From: Ruminococcus bromii | GTDB taxonomy: Bacteria; Bacillota; Clostridia; Oscillospirales; Acutalibacteraceae | Direction: 5' to 3' | Assembly (NCBI RefSeq): GCF_002834225.1 | Contig: NZ_NNSR01000032.1 | Coordinates: 1-64,000, forward strand | DNA length: 64,000 bases | In this document: piece after piece, positions 26,902-36,492 of the stretch | Position numbering within the stretch: the stretch's first letter is position 1 | Layout: each line of letters starts with the position of its first letter | The notes under the pieces: generated by a model | What the model was told of the DNA's origin: nothing | The model's input: only the letters and a program-made list of their open reading frames with translations | The model's database searches: none | Made by a program: the position numbers and the translations under genes

Positions 26902-28083
26902 TTATTCATCATCAGCCGAAATTCTTGTAACTTTTAGGTTCTGAAGAGCCTCTTCAACAAGAGGTTCAAAATTCGGCTTTTCCTGAGCCTCTTTTACATA
27001 TTTGAGAACAGGTCTTGTACGGGGATGCTTCGGTGTGAACACGGTACAGCAGTCCTCATACGGTTCAATTGAAATATCGTAGGTATCAATCTTGTAGGCA
27101 ATGTCGATAATCTCCTGCTTATCCATACCAATAAGCGGTCTGAACACGAGCATATCGGTCGCCTCATCTGTACAAGAAAGCGCACCGATTGTCTGGCTTG
27201 CAACCTGACCGAGGCTTTCACCTGTGATAAGTGCCTGACATTCGTACTTTTCGGCAATTCTTTCGGAAATCTGCATCATCAGGCGGCGCATAATGATTGT
27301 GAAAAGTTCTTCGGGACATTCGTCCTTGATTTTCTCCTGAAGCTTTGTAAACGGCACGGTGTACATAACCATATCACCTGCATATCTGCTGACTCTGCGG
27401 AGAAGTCTGACAACCTTGTCTTCTGCTCTGGGGCTTGTGTAGGGCGGACTTGCAAAGTGAATTGCAGTAAGTCTGATACCTCTTTTTGCCATCATATAAG
27501 CGGCAACGGGGGAGTCAAGACCTCCGCTGATGAGGATTGCGGCTCTGCCGCCTGTGCCAACCGGAATACCTCCTGCTCCTCTTATCGGTTCGCCGTGAAC
27601 ATAAGCGCCGAAGTCACGGATTTCAACATTTACAACAAGGTCGGGGTTGTGAACATCAACCTTGAGATGCGGAAACTTTGAAAGAATTTCACCGCCGACC
27701 TCTCTGCAAATTTCGGGAGATTTGAGCGGAAATTTTTTGTCGCTTCTCTTTGCCTCAACCTTGAAGGTTTTAATATTGTTAAGCTGATTTTCAAGATATT
27801 TCGGGGCGGTTTCAAGAACGGATTCGATTGTTTTTTCACAAACGGCTGCTCTTGAAAAAGCGATGATTCCGAACACCCTCGAAACGATTTCGCAAGCCTT
27901 TTCAAGGTCTGCATCATCATCAAGCGGTTTTACATAAATTGTGGACTGTGCCGATGTAATCTCAAAACGACCGGCACTCCTCAACGCGTGTTTAAGGTTC
28001 TTTTTGAGAACATCCTCAAACGAACGGCGGTTAAGTCCCTTAAGAACGATTTCGCCGTCTTTCAAAAGTAAAATTTCCTTCAT
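26902..28083 (-). CDS. thiI: tRNA 4-thiouridine synthase (short form)
   Basis: A 393-residue ThiI that adenylates U8 of tRNA and inserts sulfur to give 4-thiouridine. Domain order: ferredoxin-like and THUMP domain in the first 170 residues (ending DFGAYVHGEPIRGAGGIPVGTGGRA), then the PP-loop AANH domain with ILISGGLDSPVAAYMM. The C-terminal rhodanese domain of the E. coli enzyme is absent, as in Bacillus, where sulfur comes directly from a dedicated cysteine desulfurase. The iscS-type gene immediately upstream (41-base gap) fits that role. Confidence 0.95.
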   Translation of the reverse strand: MKEILLLKDGEIVLKGLNRRSFEDVLKKNLKHALRSAGRFEITSAQSTIYVKPLDDDADLEKACEIVSRVFGIIAFSRAAVCEKTIESVLETAPKYLENQLNNIKTFKVEAKRSDKKFPLKSPEICREVGGEILSKFPHLKVDVHNPDLVVNVEIRDFGAYVHGEPIRGAGGIPVGTGGRAAILISGGLDSPVAAYMMAKRGIRLTAIHFASPPYTSPRAEDKVVRLLRRVSRYAGDMVMYTVPFTKLQEKIKDECPEELFTIIMRRLMMQISERIAEKYECQALITGESLGQVASQTIGALSCTDEATDMLVFRPLIGMDKQEIIDIAYKIDTYDISIEPYEDCCTVFTPKHPRTRPVLKYVKEAQEKPNFEPLVEEALQNLKVTRISADDE

Positions 28084-28124
28084 AAAATGTATTCCTTTAT
28101 TTTAAATATGTATTCATACTATTC

Positions 28125-29252
28125 CTATTTGTGGGCAAGGGTTTTCAGTCCCTTTTCAATACCTTCACAAAGTGCGTCAATATCTTCCTCCGTATTCAGC
28201 TTTGAAAAGCTGATCCTCAGTGCGCTGTCGGCACGGTCACGACCGATATTCATTGACTCAAGCACATAACTCGGTTTGCCCTTTGCACAGGCACTTCCCG
28301 ATGATACATAAACTTCGAGATTTTCGAGAAAATGCAGCATCGTTTCGCTCCTGACTTTTCCTGCCGAGATATTCAGCACATACGGAAGCGCATTTTCGGG
28401 AGAGTTGAGAACCACTCCGTCAATTTTAAGCAGTTTTTCCTTTGCGTAGCTGTTAAGCTTTGAAACATAACCGTAATTTTTATCTATGTTAAATTCACTG
28501 CACGCAACTCCCATTGCGGCAATCAGCGGAATTGCCTCTGTGCCGGGGCGGAGTTTTTTCTCCTGTTCACCGCCGTAGTGAAGCGGAACAAGCCTTACAC
28601 CCTTTTTCACGAAGATTGCGCCCACACCCTTCGGGGCATGGATTTTGTGACCGCTCACGCTGATTAAATCCGCATGAAGTTTTGATGCGGAAAGCGAGAT
28701 TTTACCGAAAGCCTGAACGGCGTCCGTGTGGCAGATTACATCGCTGTTCTTCGCCTTAACAGCGGAAAAAATATCCGAAATATTCATAATTGCGCCCGTT
28801 TCGTTGTTGACGCACATTACAGACACAAGAATTGTGTTTTCGTCAACATTTTCAAGCACATCTTCTTTGTGAATTGTGCCGTCCTCACGGGGCATAATAC
28901 GGACAACATCAAAGCCGTTATCCTCAAGCTTTTTCGCAGATTCCATAATACTGCTGTGTTCAACGGCAGACACAACAATCCGCCTGCCTCTGCGTTTTTT
29001 AGCCTCGGCAACGCCGAAAACTGCAAGGTTATTCGCCTCTGTACCGCCGCTTGTGAAATAGATTTCATCGGCAGTTGCACCGAGCCTTCCGGCAACCTCT
29101 TTTCGAGCCTTTACAAGCTCCTGCTCGGCATACATTCCACGCAAATGGAGTGACGAGGGATTGCCGTAATTTTCGGTCATTATCTCAAACGCTTTTTCTG
29201 CCGCACCTTGCGACACCTTAGTAGTTGCGCTGTTATCAAGATAATGCTCCAT
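28125..29252 (-). CDS. iscS: Cysteine desulfurase (IscS/NifS family)
   Basis: 375 residues from the ATG at 29252, where the typical N-terminus MEHYLDNSATTKV begins. It is a PLP enzyme that removes sulfur from cysteine as an enzyme-bound persulfide. The PLP lysine is in SVSGHKIHAPKGVGA, and the persulfide cysteine loop is SSGSACAKGKPSYVL. Group I (IscS/NifS) loop length suits sulfur transfer to partner proteins. It is the first gene of the operon with thiI, so the main acceptor is probably ThiI; no scaffold gene (iscU) is nearby. Confidence 0.93.
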   Translation of the reverse strand: MEHYLDNSATTKVSQGAAEKAFEIMTENYGNPSSLHLRGMYAEQELVKARKEVAGRLGATADEIYFTSGGTEANNLAVFGVAEAKKRRGRRIVVSAVEHSSIMESAKKLEDNGFDVVRIMPREDGTIHKEDVLENVDENTILVSVMCVNNETGAIMNISDIFSAVKAKNSDVICHTDAVQAFGKISLSASKLHADLISVSGHKIHAPKGVGAIFVKKGVRLVPLHYGGEQEKKLRPGTEAIPLIAAMGVACSEFNIDKNYGYVSKLNSYAKEKLLKIDGVVLNSPENALPYVLNISAGKVRSETMLHFLENLEVYVSSGSACAKGKPSYVLESMNIGRDRADSALRISFSKLNTEEDIDALCEGIEKGLKTLAHK

Positions 29253-29402
29253 TACTTTGCCCTCATTTCGTTTTACATAGCTGTACATACTAATAATTAT
29301 ACTACAGCAGTCAAAAAAAATAAAGTGATAATTCAAACATAATTGAAATTTATGTGGTAAAAATAAATACAAACTTTATTTTTGGTACAAAGGCGGCATT
29401 TT

Positions 29403-29858
29403 ATGATTTCAAAAAAAGAATATAGCACGATTGTGAAAAATAATTCACCGAAAAGTAAATGTTTTGTGAACGGGACTAAGGCATTTTTCATCGGCGGTTT
29501 CATCTGTCTTATCGGACAGATTTTGACCGACAGCTATTCATTGCTTGACATCGGCAAAGATGATGCAAAAACGCTGACTTCGGTAACGCTGATTTTCATA
29601 GGAATTTTGCTGACGGCAATCGGTGTGTACGACAAAATTGCAAAACACGGCGGCGCAGGTACGCTTGTTCCGATTACAGGCTTCGCAAATGCGGTTTCTT
29701 CGCCTGCGATTGAATTCAAATCAGAGGGATATGTTACAGGACTCGGCGCAAAGCTGTTCATCATTGCAGGACCTGTCATAGTTTACGGAATTACCGCATC
29801 AGCTGTTTTCGGAGCTGTTTTGTGGGTACTGCATATGTTCGGGATTACCTTGTTCTGA
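29403..29858 (+). CDS. spoVAC: Stage V sporulation protein AC
   Basis: 151 residues from the ATG at 29403, with AAAGGCGG upstream. A polytopic membrane protein with the SpoVAC signature (KAFFIGGFICLIGQILTD, later VPITGFANAVSSPAIEFKSEG). In Bacillus the SpoVA proteins form the channel that loads dipicolinic acid into the forespore and releases it at germination, and spoVAC sits with spoVAD and spoVAE. Here it stands alone, divergent from iscS and convergent with an XRE regulator gene. Confidence 0.9.
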   Translation: MISKKEYSTIVKNNSPKSKCFVNGTKAFFIGGFICLIGQILTDSYSLLDIGKDDAKTLTSVTLIFIGILLTAIGVYDKIAKHGGAGTLVPITGFANAVSSPAIEFKSEGYVTGLGAKLFIIAGPVIVYGITASAVFGAVLWVLHMFGITLF

Positions 29859-29881
29859 CTTTTCAATAATTTAAACCGCAA

Positions 29882-29913
29882 AAAGAGGTGCCGCAAATTG
29901 CCGACACCTCTTT
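29882..29913. terminator. Bidirectional terminator between spoVAC and the XRE regulator
   Basis: AAAGAGGTG pairs with CACCTCTTT, with one inner mismatch beyond that. A4 precedes it and T3 plus T-rich DNA follows, so both convergent genes can use it. Confidence 0.7.
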
Positions 29914-29926
29914 GTCTGTTATTTTA

Positions 29927-30691
29927 TTATCTTTTCTTGTACAAAACAAGCTCGGGATTTTTTACATTTTCTTCATAAGTTGAAATCAGGATGAAATCCG
30001 TATTTGCGACAATTCCGAAATATCTGTCACCGCCGAACTCACATTCAAGCTGATTTCCGAGATATGTTGCGTTGTCATCCAAAAACTTAACCTTGTTGCC
30101 ATTCGGAAGTCTGTATCCAAGATTGACATAACTTCCGACAAGCGCATTCAGCTTTGTAAGTTTTGGCATACCCACAACATTCAAGGCATTTATCTCGTCA
30201 ATCAGAGTATTTTTAAATTCCTCAAAAGCCTTGTTTCCGCCGAGTTCCTTATATCTTTTCCAATAGTCAAGCTTTGGGAGTGTTCTCAACAGATACTCAC
30301 GCACCTCTTTTTCGGAATGTTCCTCGTCAGCCATATTTTTGACGCAGACATCAATCAAATCATCAATATCGCTGTACATATAATTTCCGTCGGCATAGCA
30401 CCACTTGCAGTAGTCTTCGTTCATAAAGCCGTCTTTTTCTCTGCTGATAATCTCATCTTCCAACGGCATACCACAGCATTGACATATCAATTTTCGGGGT
30501 GAACCGAGCAGGGTATTGATTGACACATTATAAAGCTTTGAGAGCAGTTTTAATGTTTCCGTATTCGGAACCGTGTCGCCGTTTTCCCAACGAGAAACCG
30601 CCTGTCTTGTTACAAACAGTTTTTCAGCCAGCTCATCCTGAGAAAAACCCGATTTTGTTCTTAATTTCAATAAAATTTCTTTTGTATCCAT
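29927..30691 (-). CDS. XRE-family regulator with zinc-ribbon-like domain
   Basis: 254 residues from the ATG at 30691 behind GAGGTG. Residues 5-62 are a Cro/C1-type helix-turn-helix (FSQDELAEKLFVTRQAVSRWENGDTVPN). A four-cysteine putative zinc ribbon follows (LICQCCGMPLEDE, then NEDYCKWCYADG), leading into a helical segment of about 80 residues often found with it. The C-terminal 80 residues (NKVKFLDDNATYLGNQLEC and so on) have no known match. It is likely a DNA-binding regulator responding to a small signal; target unknown. Confidence 0.85.
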   Translation of the reverse strand: MDTKEILLKLRTKSGFSQDELAEKLFVTRQAVSRWENGDTVPNTETLKLLSKLYNVSINTLLGSPRKLICQCCGMPLEDEIISREKDGFMNEDYCKWCYADGNYMYSDIDDLIDVCVKNMADEEHSEKEVREYLLRTLPKLDYWKRYKELGGNKAFEEFKNTLIDEINALNVVGMPKLTKLNALVGSYVNLGYRLPNGNKVKFLDDNATYLGNQLECEFGGDRYFGIVANTDFILISTYEENVKNPELVLYKKR

Positions 30692-30763
30692 AGCCGTCAC
30701 CTCTTGCTTATATTATAATGCAGAGCGTGATTTTTCACAAGCAACCTGCTGTTGCACGGCGTG

Positions 30764-31280
30764 ACGGCGTGACGGCGTGCCGCCGTTCTCCATTCGTGAA
30801 GATAGTTTGATATATAAACAAATATGTTTCCCGAGCGTAACACAGTATTTACCTCTGCAACTCTGTAAGGGCGTGCCGCCGTTCCCAATTCGTGCAGACA
30901 GTTTTAATTAAATGTAAAATTGAAAATTGAAAATGGAAAATTAATGTCGGGAAGACAGTTTGTAATGTAAAAAAACATATTATGCCCGAGCGTAGCATTG
31001 CAACCGTTCGCACAATTTCGTAGGGGCGGATATTATCCGCCAGCACGGCGTGCTACCGTTCCCTATTCGTGCAGACAGTTTTAATTAAATGTAAAATTGA
31101 AAATGGAAAATGGAAAATTAATGTCGGGAAGACAGTTTGTAATGTAAAAAAACATATTATGCCCGAGCGTAGCATTTCAATTGTTTTCGCAATTTTGTAG
31201 GGGCGTTCATTGGACGCCCGCACGGCGAGCCGCCGTTCCCCATTCGTGCAGACAGTTTGATATATAAACAAATATGTTCT
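30764..31280. repeat. Four-unit imperfect tandem repeat array
   Basis: Units start at about 30772, 30869, 31045 and 31222. Each opens with a CGGCG-tgc-CGCCG-type hairpin, then TTC(C/T)C(A/C)ATTCGTG(C/A)AGACAGTTT. The middle two are 176-177 bases apart and almost identical, each with a second AGACAGTTT, a stretch of GAAAATGGAAAATTAATG type, CCCGAGCGTAGCATT and a GTAGGGGCG palindrome (31025-31041 and 31201-31219). The outer two share GATATATAAACAAATATG. The array fills the gap between the XRE gene and citrate synthase; no gene is seen in it. Confidence 0.8.
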
Positions 31281-31285
31281 CCGTA

Positions 31286-32650
31286 TTACCTGTCTTTCAA
31301 ATCAACATATTCCTTGTTTTCGGAAATACTCATATATGCAGGACGGATGATTTTGCCGCAGTTGATAAGCTCCTCGAGTCTGTGTGCGCTCCAACCGGTG
31401 ATACGGGCTGTTGCAAAAAGCGGAGTATAAAGCTCACATGGAATATCAAGAAGACTGTAAAGAAGTCCGCTGTAGAAATCGACATTTGCGGCAACTCCCT
31501 TGTAGATTTTACGCTTTCTGCCGATAACCTTCGGAGCCAGTCTTTCAACTCTCTCATAAAGGTCAAATTCATCATTGTGACCTTCGGCAAGCGCAAGCTT
31601 TTTAACAGCACCGTGAAGAATCTGCTGACGGGGGTCGGAAATTGTATAAACTGCGTGACCCATACCGTAGATAAGACCCTTTTTATCAAAAACCTGCTTG
31701 TCAAGGAGCTTCTCAAGATAATCTTCAAGAGCGTCCTCGTCTTCCCAGTCCTTAACATGCTTTTTGAGATCCTCAAACATATAGTAAACCTTAACATTTG
31801 CACCGCCGTGCTTAGGACCTTTAAGTGACGCAAGTGCCGCAGCTACTGCCGAGTATGTATCTGTGCCTGAAGATGTTACAACATGAGTTGTGAATGTTGA
31901 GTTGTTACCGCCGCCGTGTTCCATATGGAGAATGAGCGCCATATCAAGAACCTTTGCTTCAAGCGGAGTGTAGTGTCTGTCGGGACGAAGAAGCGACAGA
32001 ATAACCTCGGCTGTTGACATTGTAGGCTCTGCACGGTGAATATAAAGGCTGTTGTCACGCTGATAGTGATTATATGCATGATAGCCGTAAACCGACAAAA
32101 GCGGAAATACAGAGATAAGCTGTATGCACTGTCTTAAAACATTATCTATAGATGTATCGTTAGCGTTCTTATCATAGCAGAAAAGTGTGAGAACACTTCT
32201 TGCTATTGAGTTCATCATATCGTTACTTGTGGCCTTGAGGATAACATCACGAACAAAGTGCTGAGGAAGGGTTCTGTACTGAACAAGAAGCTTCTTAAAG
32301 TCTTTAAGCTGCTCTTCGTTGGGCATATCGCCAAAGAGAAGAAGGTATGTAACCTCTTCAAAACCAAAACGGTCATCCTCAAGAATACCGTCAACGATAT
32401 CCTTTACATTATAGCCCCTGTAACGAAGCTCACCCTCGCAAGGAACAAGCTTTCCGTCAACAAGCTTATTCTGTGTGATTGTAGAAATATCTGTAAGACC
32501 GGTGAGAACGCCCTTACCGTCAAGGTCACGGAGACCTCTTTTTACATTGTACTTACTGTATAAATCTGTATCAATAACGGAGTTATGGGCCATTTTTTGA
32601 GCCAGCGCATGAATCTGCGGTGTAACATCCGAATACTCGTTGTTTGTCAT
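31286..32650 (-). CDS. gltA: Citrate synthase
   Basis: 454 residues from the ATG at 32650 behind GGGAG. It condenses acetyl-CoA and oxaloacetate to citrate. Active-site histidines are in LHMEHGGGNNSTF and GMGHAVYTISDPRQ. The N-terminus (KYNVKRGLRDLDGKGVLTGL) and final LEELINCGKIIRPAY match the long citrate synthase subgroup of Clostridia, in which the enzyme serves glutamate synthesis through a partial TCA branch. No aconitase or isocitrate dehydrogenase gene is adjacent. Its stop codon abuts the repeat array, which supplies the only hairpins downstream. Confidence 0.93.
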   Translation of the reverse strand: MTNNEYSDVTPQIHALAQKMAHNSVIDTDLYSKYNVKRGLRDLDGKGVLTGLTDISTITQNKLVDGKLVPCEGELRYRGYNVKDIVDGILEDDRFGFEEVTYLLLFGDMPNEEQLKDFKKLLVQYRTLPQHFVRDVILKATSNDMMNSIARSVLTLFCYDKNANDTSIDNVLRQCIQLISVFPLLSVYGYHAYNHYQRDNSLYIHRAEPTMSTAEVILSLLRPDRHYTPLEAKVLDMALILHMEHGGGNNSTFTTHVVTSSGTDTYSAVAAALASLKGPKHGGANVKVYYMFEDLKKHVKDWEDEDALEDYLEKLLDKQVFDKKGLIYGMGHAVYTISDPRQQILHGAVKKLALAEGHNDEFDLYERVERLAPKVIGRKRKIYKGVAANVDFYSGLLYSLLDIPCELYTPLFATARITGWSAHRLEELINCGKIIRPAYMSISENKEYVDLKDR

Positions 32651-32888
32651 AAAAAACACTCCCTTTTAAAATTCACAATAAATTGAAACTATATTTTATG
32701 TATTATAGCACATTTTTAAAAAAAAGAAAAGGTACAATTCTTGCAGAAGTGTCACATCTATTTTCACTCTTATATGTAGAACTTGCATAATTTTCTGTTT
32801 TCTTATTCATTGCAACGCAGTATTACGAATATATGCCCTTAATTGTCCCGAATTTTGACGGATAAAAAATGACAATCCTTCATTTTGA

Positions 32889-32919
32889 CAAAAAAACGGA
32901 GCAGGAAAACCTGCTCCGT
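32889..32919 (-). terminator. Terminator of the alpha-amylase gene
   Basis: ACGGAGCAGG pairs perfectly with CCTGCTCCGT around AAAA, followed on the minus strand by T7. It lies 18 bases past the amylase stop. Confidence 0.88.
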
Positions 32920-32937
32920 AAAAACAACATTATTTTA

Positions 32938-35193
32938 TTACTTGAGATATGTACCGTTAGTACCGATCTGACCGTCAATGCCGGTGAAACCGTCTGCACA
33001 GCAAACATAAACTCTCATATTAGCCCTACCAACAGAAGATACTGTAAGTGTGCCGTCTGTAACATACTTAACATCGCCTGTAACTGCATCAATATACTTA
33101 CCGTTAGGAAGGTTCTTGAATGTAGCACCGCCTGAGATAGTTACACAAGCAAGGCTGTCTGTAGCGCCCTGTGTGTAACGGCGAACGAATGCCATATTAC
33201 CGTCAACATAAGTCTTGCTTCTTGTATACTGACCCTTCTGAAGTGCAGGAACTGCTCTTCTGATTTGGTTGAGCTGCTGAATATGAACAGCGAGAGGTGC
33301 TTCAAGTGTGCTTGCAACAGCACCGCTTGCATTAGTATATGTACCAAAGTCTGTAGCTGTTACGTCGCCCTCGAGGTAGTCACCGAAGTATGCACGACCT
33401 GTTGTTGCAAGAGGTGCGTTAGGACCAACATCCATAGGAACACCCTTCTGGAACTCAAGCTCAGAACCGTAGTAAAGACACGGAATACCACGGAAAGTAA
33501 AGAGTACATCAAGGTTCTCTGCCCATGACTGTGTACCGCCATCGTAACGGCTGTCCATATCAGGACCGTAGTCGTGAGAATCAACATATGTTACATTCCA
33601 TGATGAGTCATTGTAGTACGGATCTTCTTCACAAGCACGGGTAAATGCGTTGCTTGCATTTGAGAAGTTCCAATGCATCGGGAAGTCGATTACGCTTGTG
33701 CCGTTTGCCTTGCTGTAATCAGGTGTGTGATACTTAAGACCGTCAAGATAAACATTATCAGATGTTGGCTGATTTGCTGTACTTGCGTTGCTGTCATAGT
33801 GCTTAAGTGTAAGATCAATATTTGAAGCCTGATCATTTGTAAACGAATTGATGTACTGGCTGTCTGATTCAGCCCATGTATAGAACGGAGCTGAAATTGC
33901 AGGAATGTTGTGGTTCCAGAACTCACTTACACGAGTACAAACCTCACCAAAGATGAAGAAGTTTTTACCGCCTGTCTTGAGCCATGACGGGAAGTAATAC
34001 TGGTTAAGTGTAAGTCTTGAAACGTGCTTTTCAGTATCAAGTCTGAAAGCGTCAACGCCCATGTTGATATAGTTGTTATAAACGTCGTTAAGGTAATTAG
34101 CAACTGTAGGATTCTCTGTGTTGATATCAACGCAGTCACCGGCAATCTGACCTGTCTGTACAGTCGGGCTTTCCCAGCTGAGGTCTTTGAAGTGGTGATA
34201 GTTGTTTTCCGTGTCGTGATTACCGGAGTCAAGCTCCTTAGTATCCTTCATGATATTAAGTCTTGCGGCATACTGATACTTAGGCTCAAGGTCATCGTAG
34301 TTCGGGAATGTTTTAGCAAAGTCGCTTCCCTCAATAACCTTCATGCAATCTACAGAAGCAAGATCCTGAATTGAGTCATATTCCTTTGTAAACATAGGAG
34401 CAAGAGTTGCCTCACCGAAGTTACCTGAATGGTTAACTACGATATCCTGAACAATCTTGATGCCCTTTTCATGAGCGGCATCAATAAGATCCTGATATGT
34501 AGCGCCGTCGCTCTCATAACGAACATCAACTGTTGAGAAGTCCATTGCATGGTAGCCGTGGTAATCGTAGCCCGATGCGTTTGTTACAACAGGAGTAATC
34601 CAGATTGCGCTGAATCCGAGAGCCTTGATGTAGTCAAGCTTGTCGATAAGACCTTTGAAGTCACCACGCCATGCGGGATCGCTGTCGGGGTTGTTTGCCT
34701 GTGAGTCGTCCCAGCAATGAACATCGTTACCTGTGTCACCGTCATAGAAACGGGTTGTGATTACAAAATAAATTGTGTCTTCACGCATGTCAACACGGTC
34801 AAAATCCTGCATATCCTCAGGATTTTTGCTTGACCATCTCTTATTTTTATACCACCACTCGCCTGTGTTCCTTGTGAGCTCGGCAGACTGCTTTCCGTTT
34901 GTAACAAACATCATATTGATTTTTGTTACATCGTTGAAAGTGTACTTGTAGTAGTTGTTTCCCTCGGAAGTCATCTTAACGCCGGGGTACTCCGTGCTGA
35001 TGTTTTTCGGAAGGCTGTTCCAATAATAGATTGTGGGCGTGCCTTCCTCACAGTAGTAATGTACTGTGATTGTGCTTGATGCCGAAGTGTCGTTGTCGTC
35101 ATCTGTATTAGCCGCACTAACGGACATAACAGATACCGTACAAATTACGCAAATCGACAAAATCAATGCTAGCAATTTTTTAATTTTTGCCAT
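32938..35193 (-). CDS. Secreted alpha-amylase (GH13) with N-terminal starch-binding module
   Basis: 751 residues from the ATG at 35193, with AGGAGG upstream. The signal peptide ends near VMSVSAAN. Residues about 40-125 look like a CBM26-type starch-binding module (HYYCEEGTPTIYYWN, YPGVKMTSEGNNYYKYTF). The GH13 barrel follows with its four classic regions: DIVVNHS, GVDAFRLDTEKHV (nucleophile Asp), FIFGEV (acid/base Glu) and VDSHD (third Asp). Metal-site residues after GWLIDAAHEKGIKIV-type helix are typical. It should cut alpha-1,4 bonds in starch outside the cell. No dockerin, LPxTG or anchor is visible at the C-terminus (VYVCCADGFTGIDG), so it is probably free. The preceding surface locus also encodes a starch-binding-like module. 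Confidence 0.93.
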   Translation of the reverse strand: MAKIKKLLALILSICVICTVSVMSVSAANTDDDNDTSASSTITVHYYCEEGTPTIYYWNSLPKNISTEYPGVKMTSEGNNYYKYTFNDVTKINMMFVTNGKQSAELTRNTGEWWYKNKRWSSKNPEDMQDFDRVDMREDTIYFVITTRFYDGDTGNDVHCWDDSQANNPDSDPAWRGDFKGLIDKLDYIKALGFSAIWITPVVTNASGYDYHGYHAMDFSTVDVRYESDGATYQDLIDAAHEKGIKIVQDIVVNHSGNFGEATLAPMFTKEYDSIQDLASVDCMKVIEGSDFAKTFPNYDDLEPKYQYAARLNIMKDTKELDSGNHDTENNYHHFKDLSWESPTVQTGQIAGDCVDINTENPTVANYLNDVYNNYINMGVDAFRLDTEKHVSRLTLNQYYFPSWLKTGGKNFFIFGEVCTRVSEFWNHNIPAISAPFYTWAESDSQYINSFTNDQASNIDLTLKHYDSNASTANQPTSDNVYLDGLKYHTPDYSKANGTSVIDFPMHWNFSNASNAFTRACEEDPYYNDSSWNVTYVDSHDYGPDMDSRYDGGTQSWAENLDVLFTFRGIPCLYYGSELEFQKGVPMDVGPNAPLATTGRAYFGDYLEGDVTATDFGTYTNASGAVASTLEAPLAVHIQQLNQIRRAVPALQKGQYTRSKTYVDGNMAFVRRYTQGATDSLACVTISGGATFKNLPNGKYIDAVTGDVKYVTDGTLTVSSVGRANMRVYVCCADGFTGIDGQIGTNGTYLK

Positions 35194-35454
35194 AGATTTT
35201 CCTCCTTTTGTTATATTTCGTACAACATAACATACAATCATATTATAATTTAGAGAGCAAATTTCATTTTTCTTTTATGGAATAATCACAAAATTGATAT
35301 GCCAAAGATTAGTCCCCTAATTTGGCTATTATATACAAAAAGGAGTATCAATTTCCATTTCACGCATTCCAACACGGAATTGCTGACGAAAACGACACTC
35401 CCTTAGCCTTCCCTTTTCGATTTTCAGTTATTTTTAAAGCAGAAAGCCTTGCGG

Positions 35455-36267
35455 TTACGACTTCAAAATATATTTTTCAAGTGTGTTCGCAATTCCGTCC
35501 TCATCATTTGACTCGCAGATATAATCGGCAATTTTCTTAATATCAGGCTCAGCATTGCCCATTGCAACACCAAAGCCTGCGTAGCCGATCATAGTCATAT
35601 CGTTATAGTTGTCGCCGAATGCAACAAGCTCGTCCCTTTTCATTTTGAGTTTATCAAGCAGCAGCGGAAGCATTGAGCCTTTAGTAACGCCAAAGGGCAT
35701 AATTTCAAGAAAATACGGCGCGCTCTTATACACATCAAGCAAGCCGTCGTAACGGTCTGCAAGAATTTTCTGATACTTATCAAGCTCATCGGGTTCGCCG
35801 GCAAGAAGAATCTTGTTGATAGCAAATCTTACAGATGATATAAAATCGTCAACAACAACCATTTCAGCCTTGATAACGTCCCTTTCAACATAGGTATAGT
35901 CGTTCACCTTGTTGTCAGAGATAATTCTCCTGTCATCATAGGTGTTGATTGTAATGTTTGAATCCTTAAGAACATTTACGATATCGGGAAGATACTCAAG
36001 CGGAAACTGCTTGCTGACCATAGTTTCGCCTGTTTCGCAGTTGATAATCCTGCCGCCGTTAAATGCCATAATAAAACCGCCAAAGCGGTCAAGCGCAAGG
36101 TCCTTTGCAATCGGCATTATTCCTATGGGATGTCTGCCTGACGCAAGAATAATTTTCTTGCCCTGTTTCTGCGCCTCCATAAGAGCATATCTTGTACGGG
36201 GAGTAATCTCCTTTTGGGAGTTTGTCAGCGTACCGTCAATGTCAAGCGCTATTAATTTGTAATCCAT
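35455..36267 (-). CDS. Cof-type HAD sugar-phosphate phosphatase
   Basis: A 270-residue member of the HAD-IIB (Cof) family. Motif I is ALDIDGTLTNSQ (Asp nucleophile), motif II is ILASGRHP, and the C-terminal motif IV is VAFGDNYNDMTMIGYAG. The type IIB cap lies between. Such enzymes dephosphorylate small sugar phosphates or flavin and pyridoxal phosphates; individual specificity cannot be read. Single gene. Confidence 0.9.
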   Translation of the reverse strand: MDYKLIALDIDGTLTNSQKEITPRTRYALMEAQKQGKKIILASGRHPIGIMPIAKDLALDRFGGFIMAFNGGRIINCETGETMVSKQFPLEYLPDIVNVLKDSNITINTYDDRRIISDNKVNDYTYVERDVIKAEMVVVDDFISSVRFAINKILLAGEPDELDKYQKILADRYDGLLDVYKSAPYFLEIMPFGVTKGSMLPLLLDKLKMKRDELVAFGDNYNDMTMIGYAGFGVAMGNAEPDIKKIADYICESNDEDGIANTLEKYILKS

Positions 36268-36432
36268 GAAACCACCCTTAACATATCAATTTCTAAACAC
36301 AATCAGTATGTTACGGTCAAATTTGACCGTATAAAATATAACACAAATCGCCCAAAAATGCAACTAAAAAGCCGCTTTTAGCCCATATAAAAGCTATTTT
36401 CACCATTTTTCCGCTTTGTCTTTTTTGCCAAC

Positions 36433-36468
36433 AAAAAACGGACGAAAAGAGAATTTTCCTTTCGTCCG
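36433..36468 (-). terminator. Terminator of the downstream SipW-type peptidase gene
   Basis: CGGACGAAA pairs perfectly with TTTCGTCCG around 12 bases. T6 follows on the minus strand. Confidence 0.85.
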
Positions 36469-36492
36469 AAATTAAATATATTCAGCTTTTAT

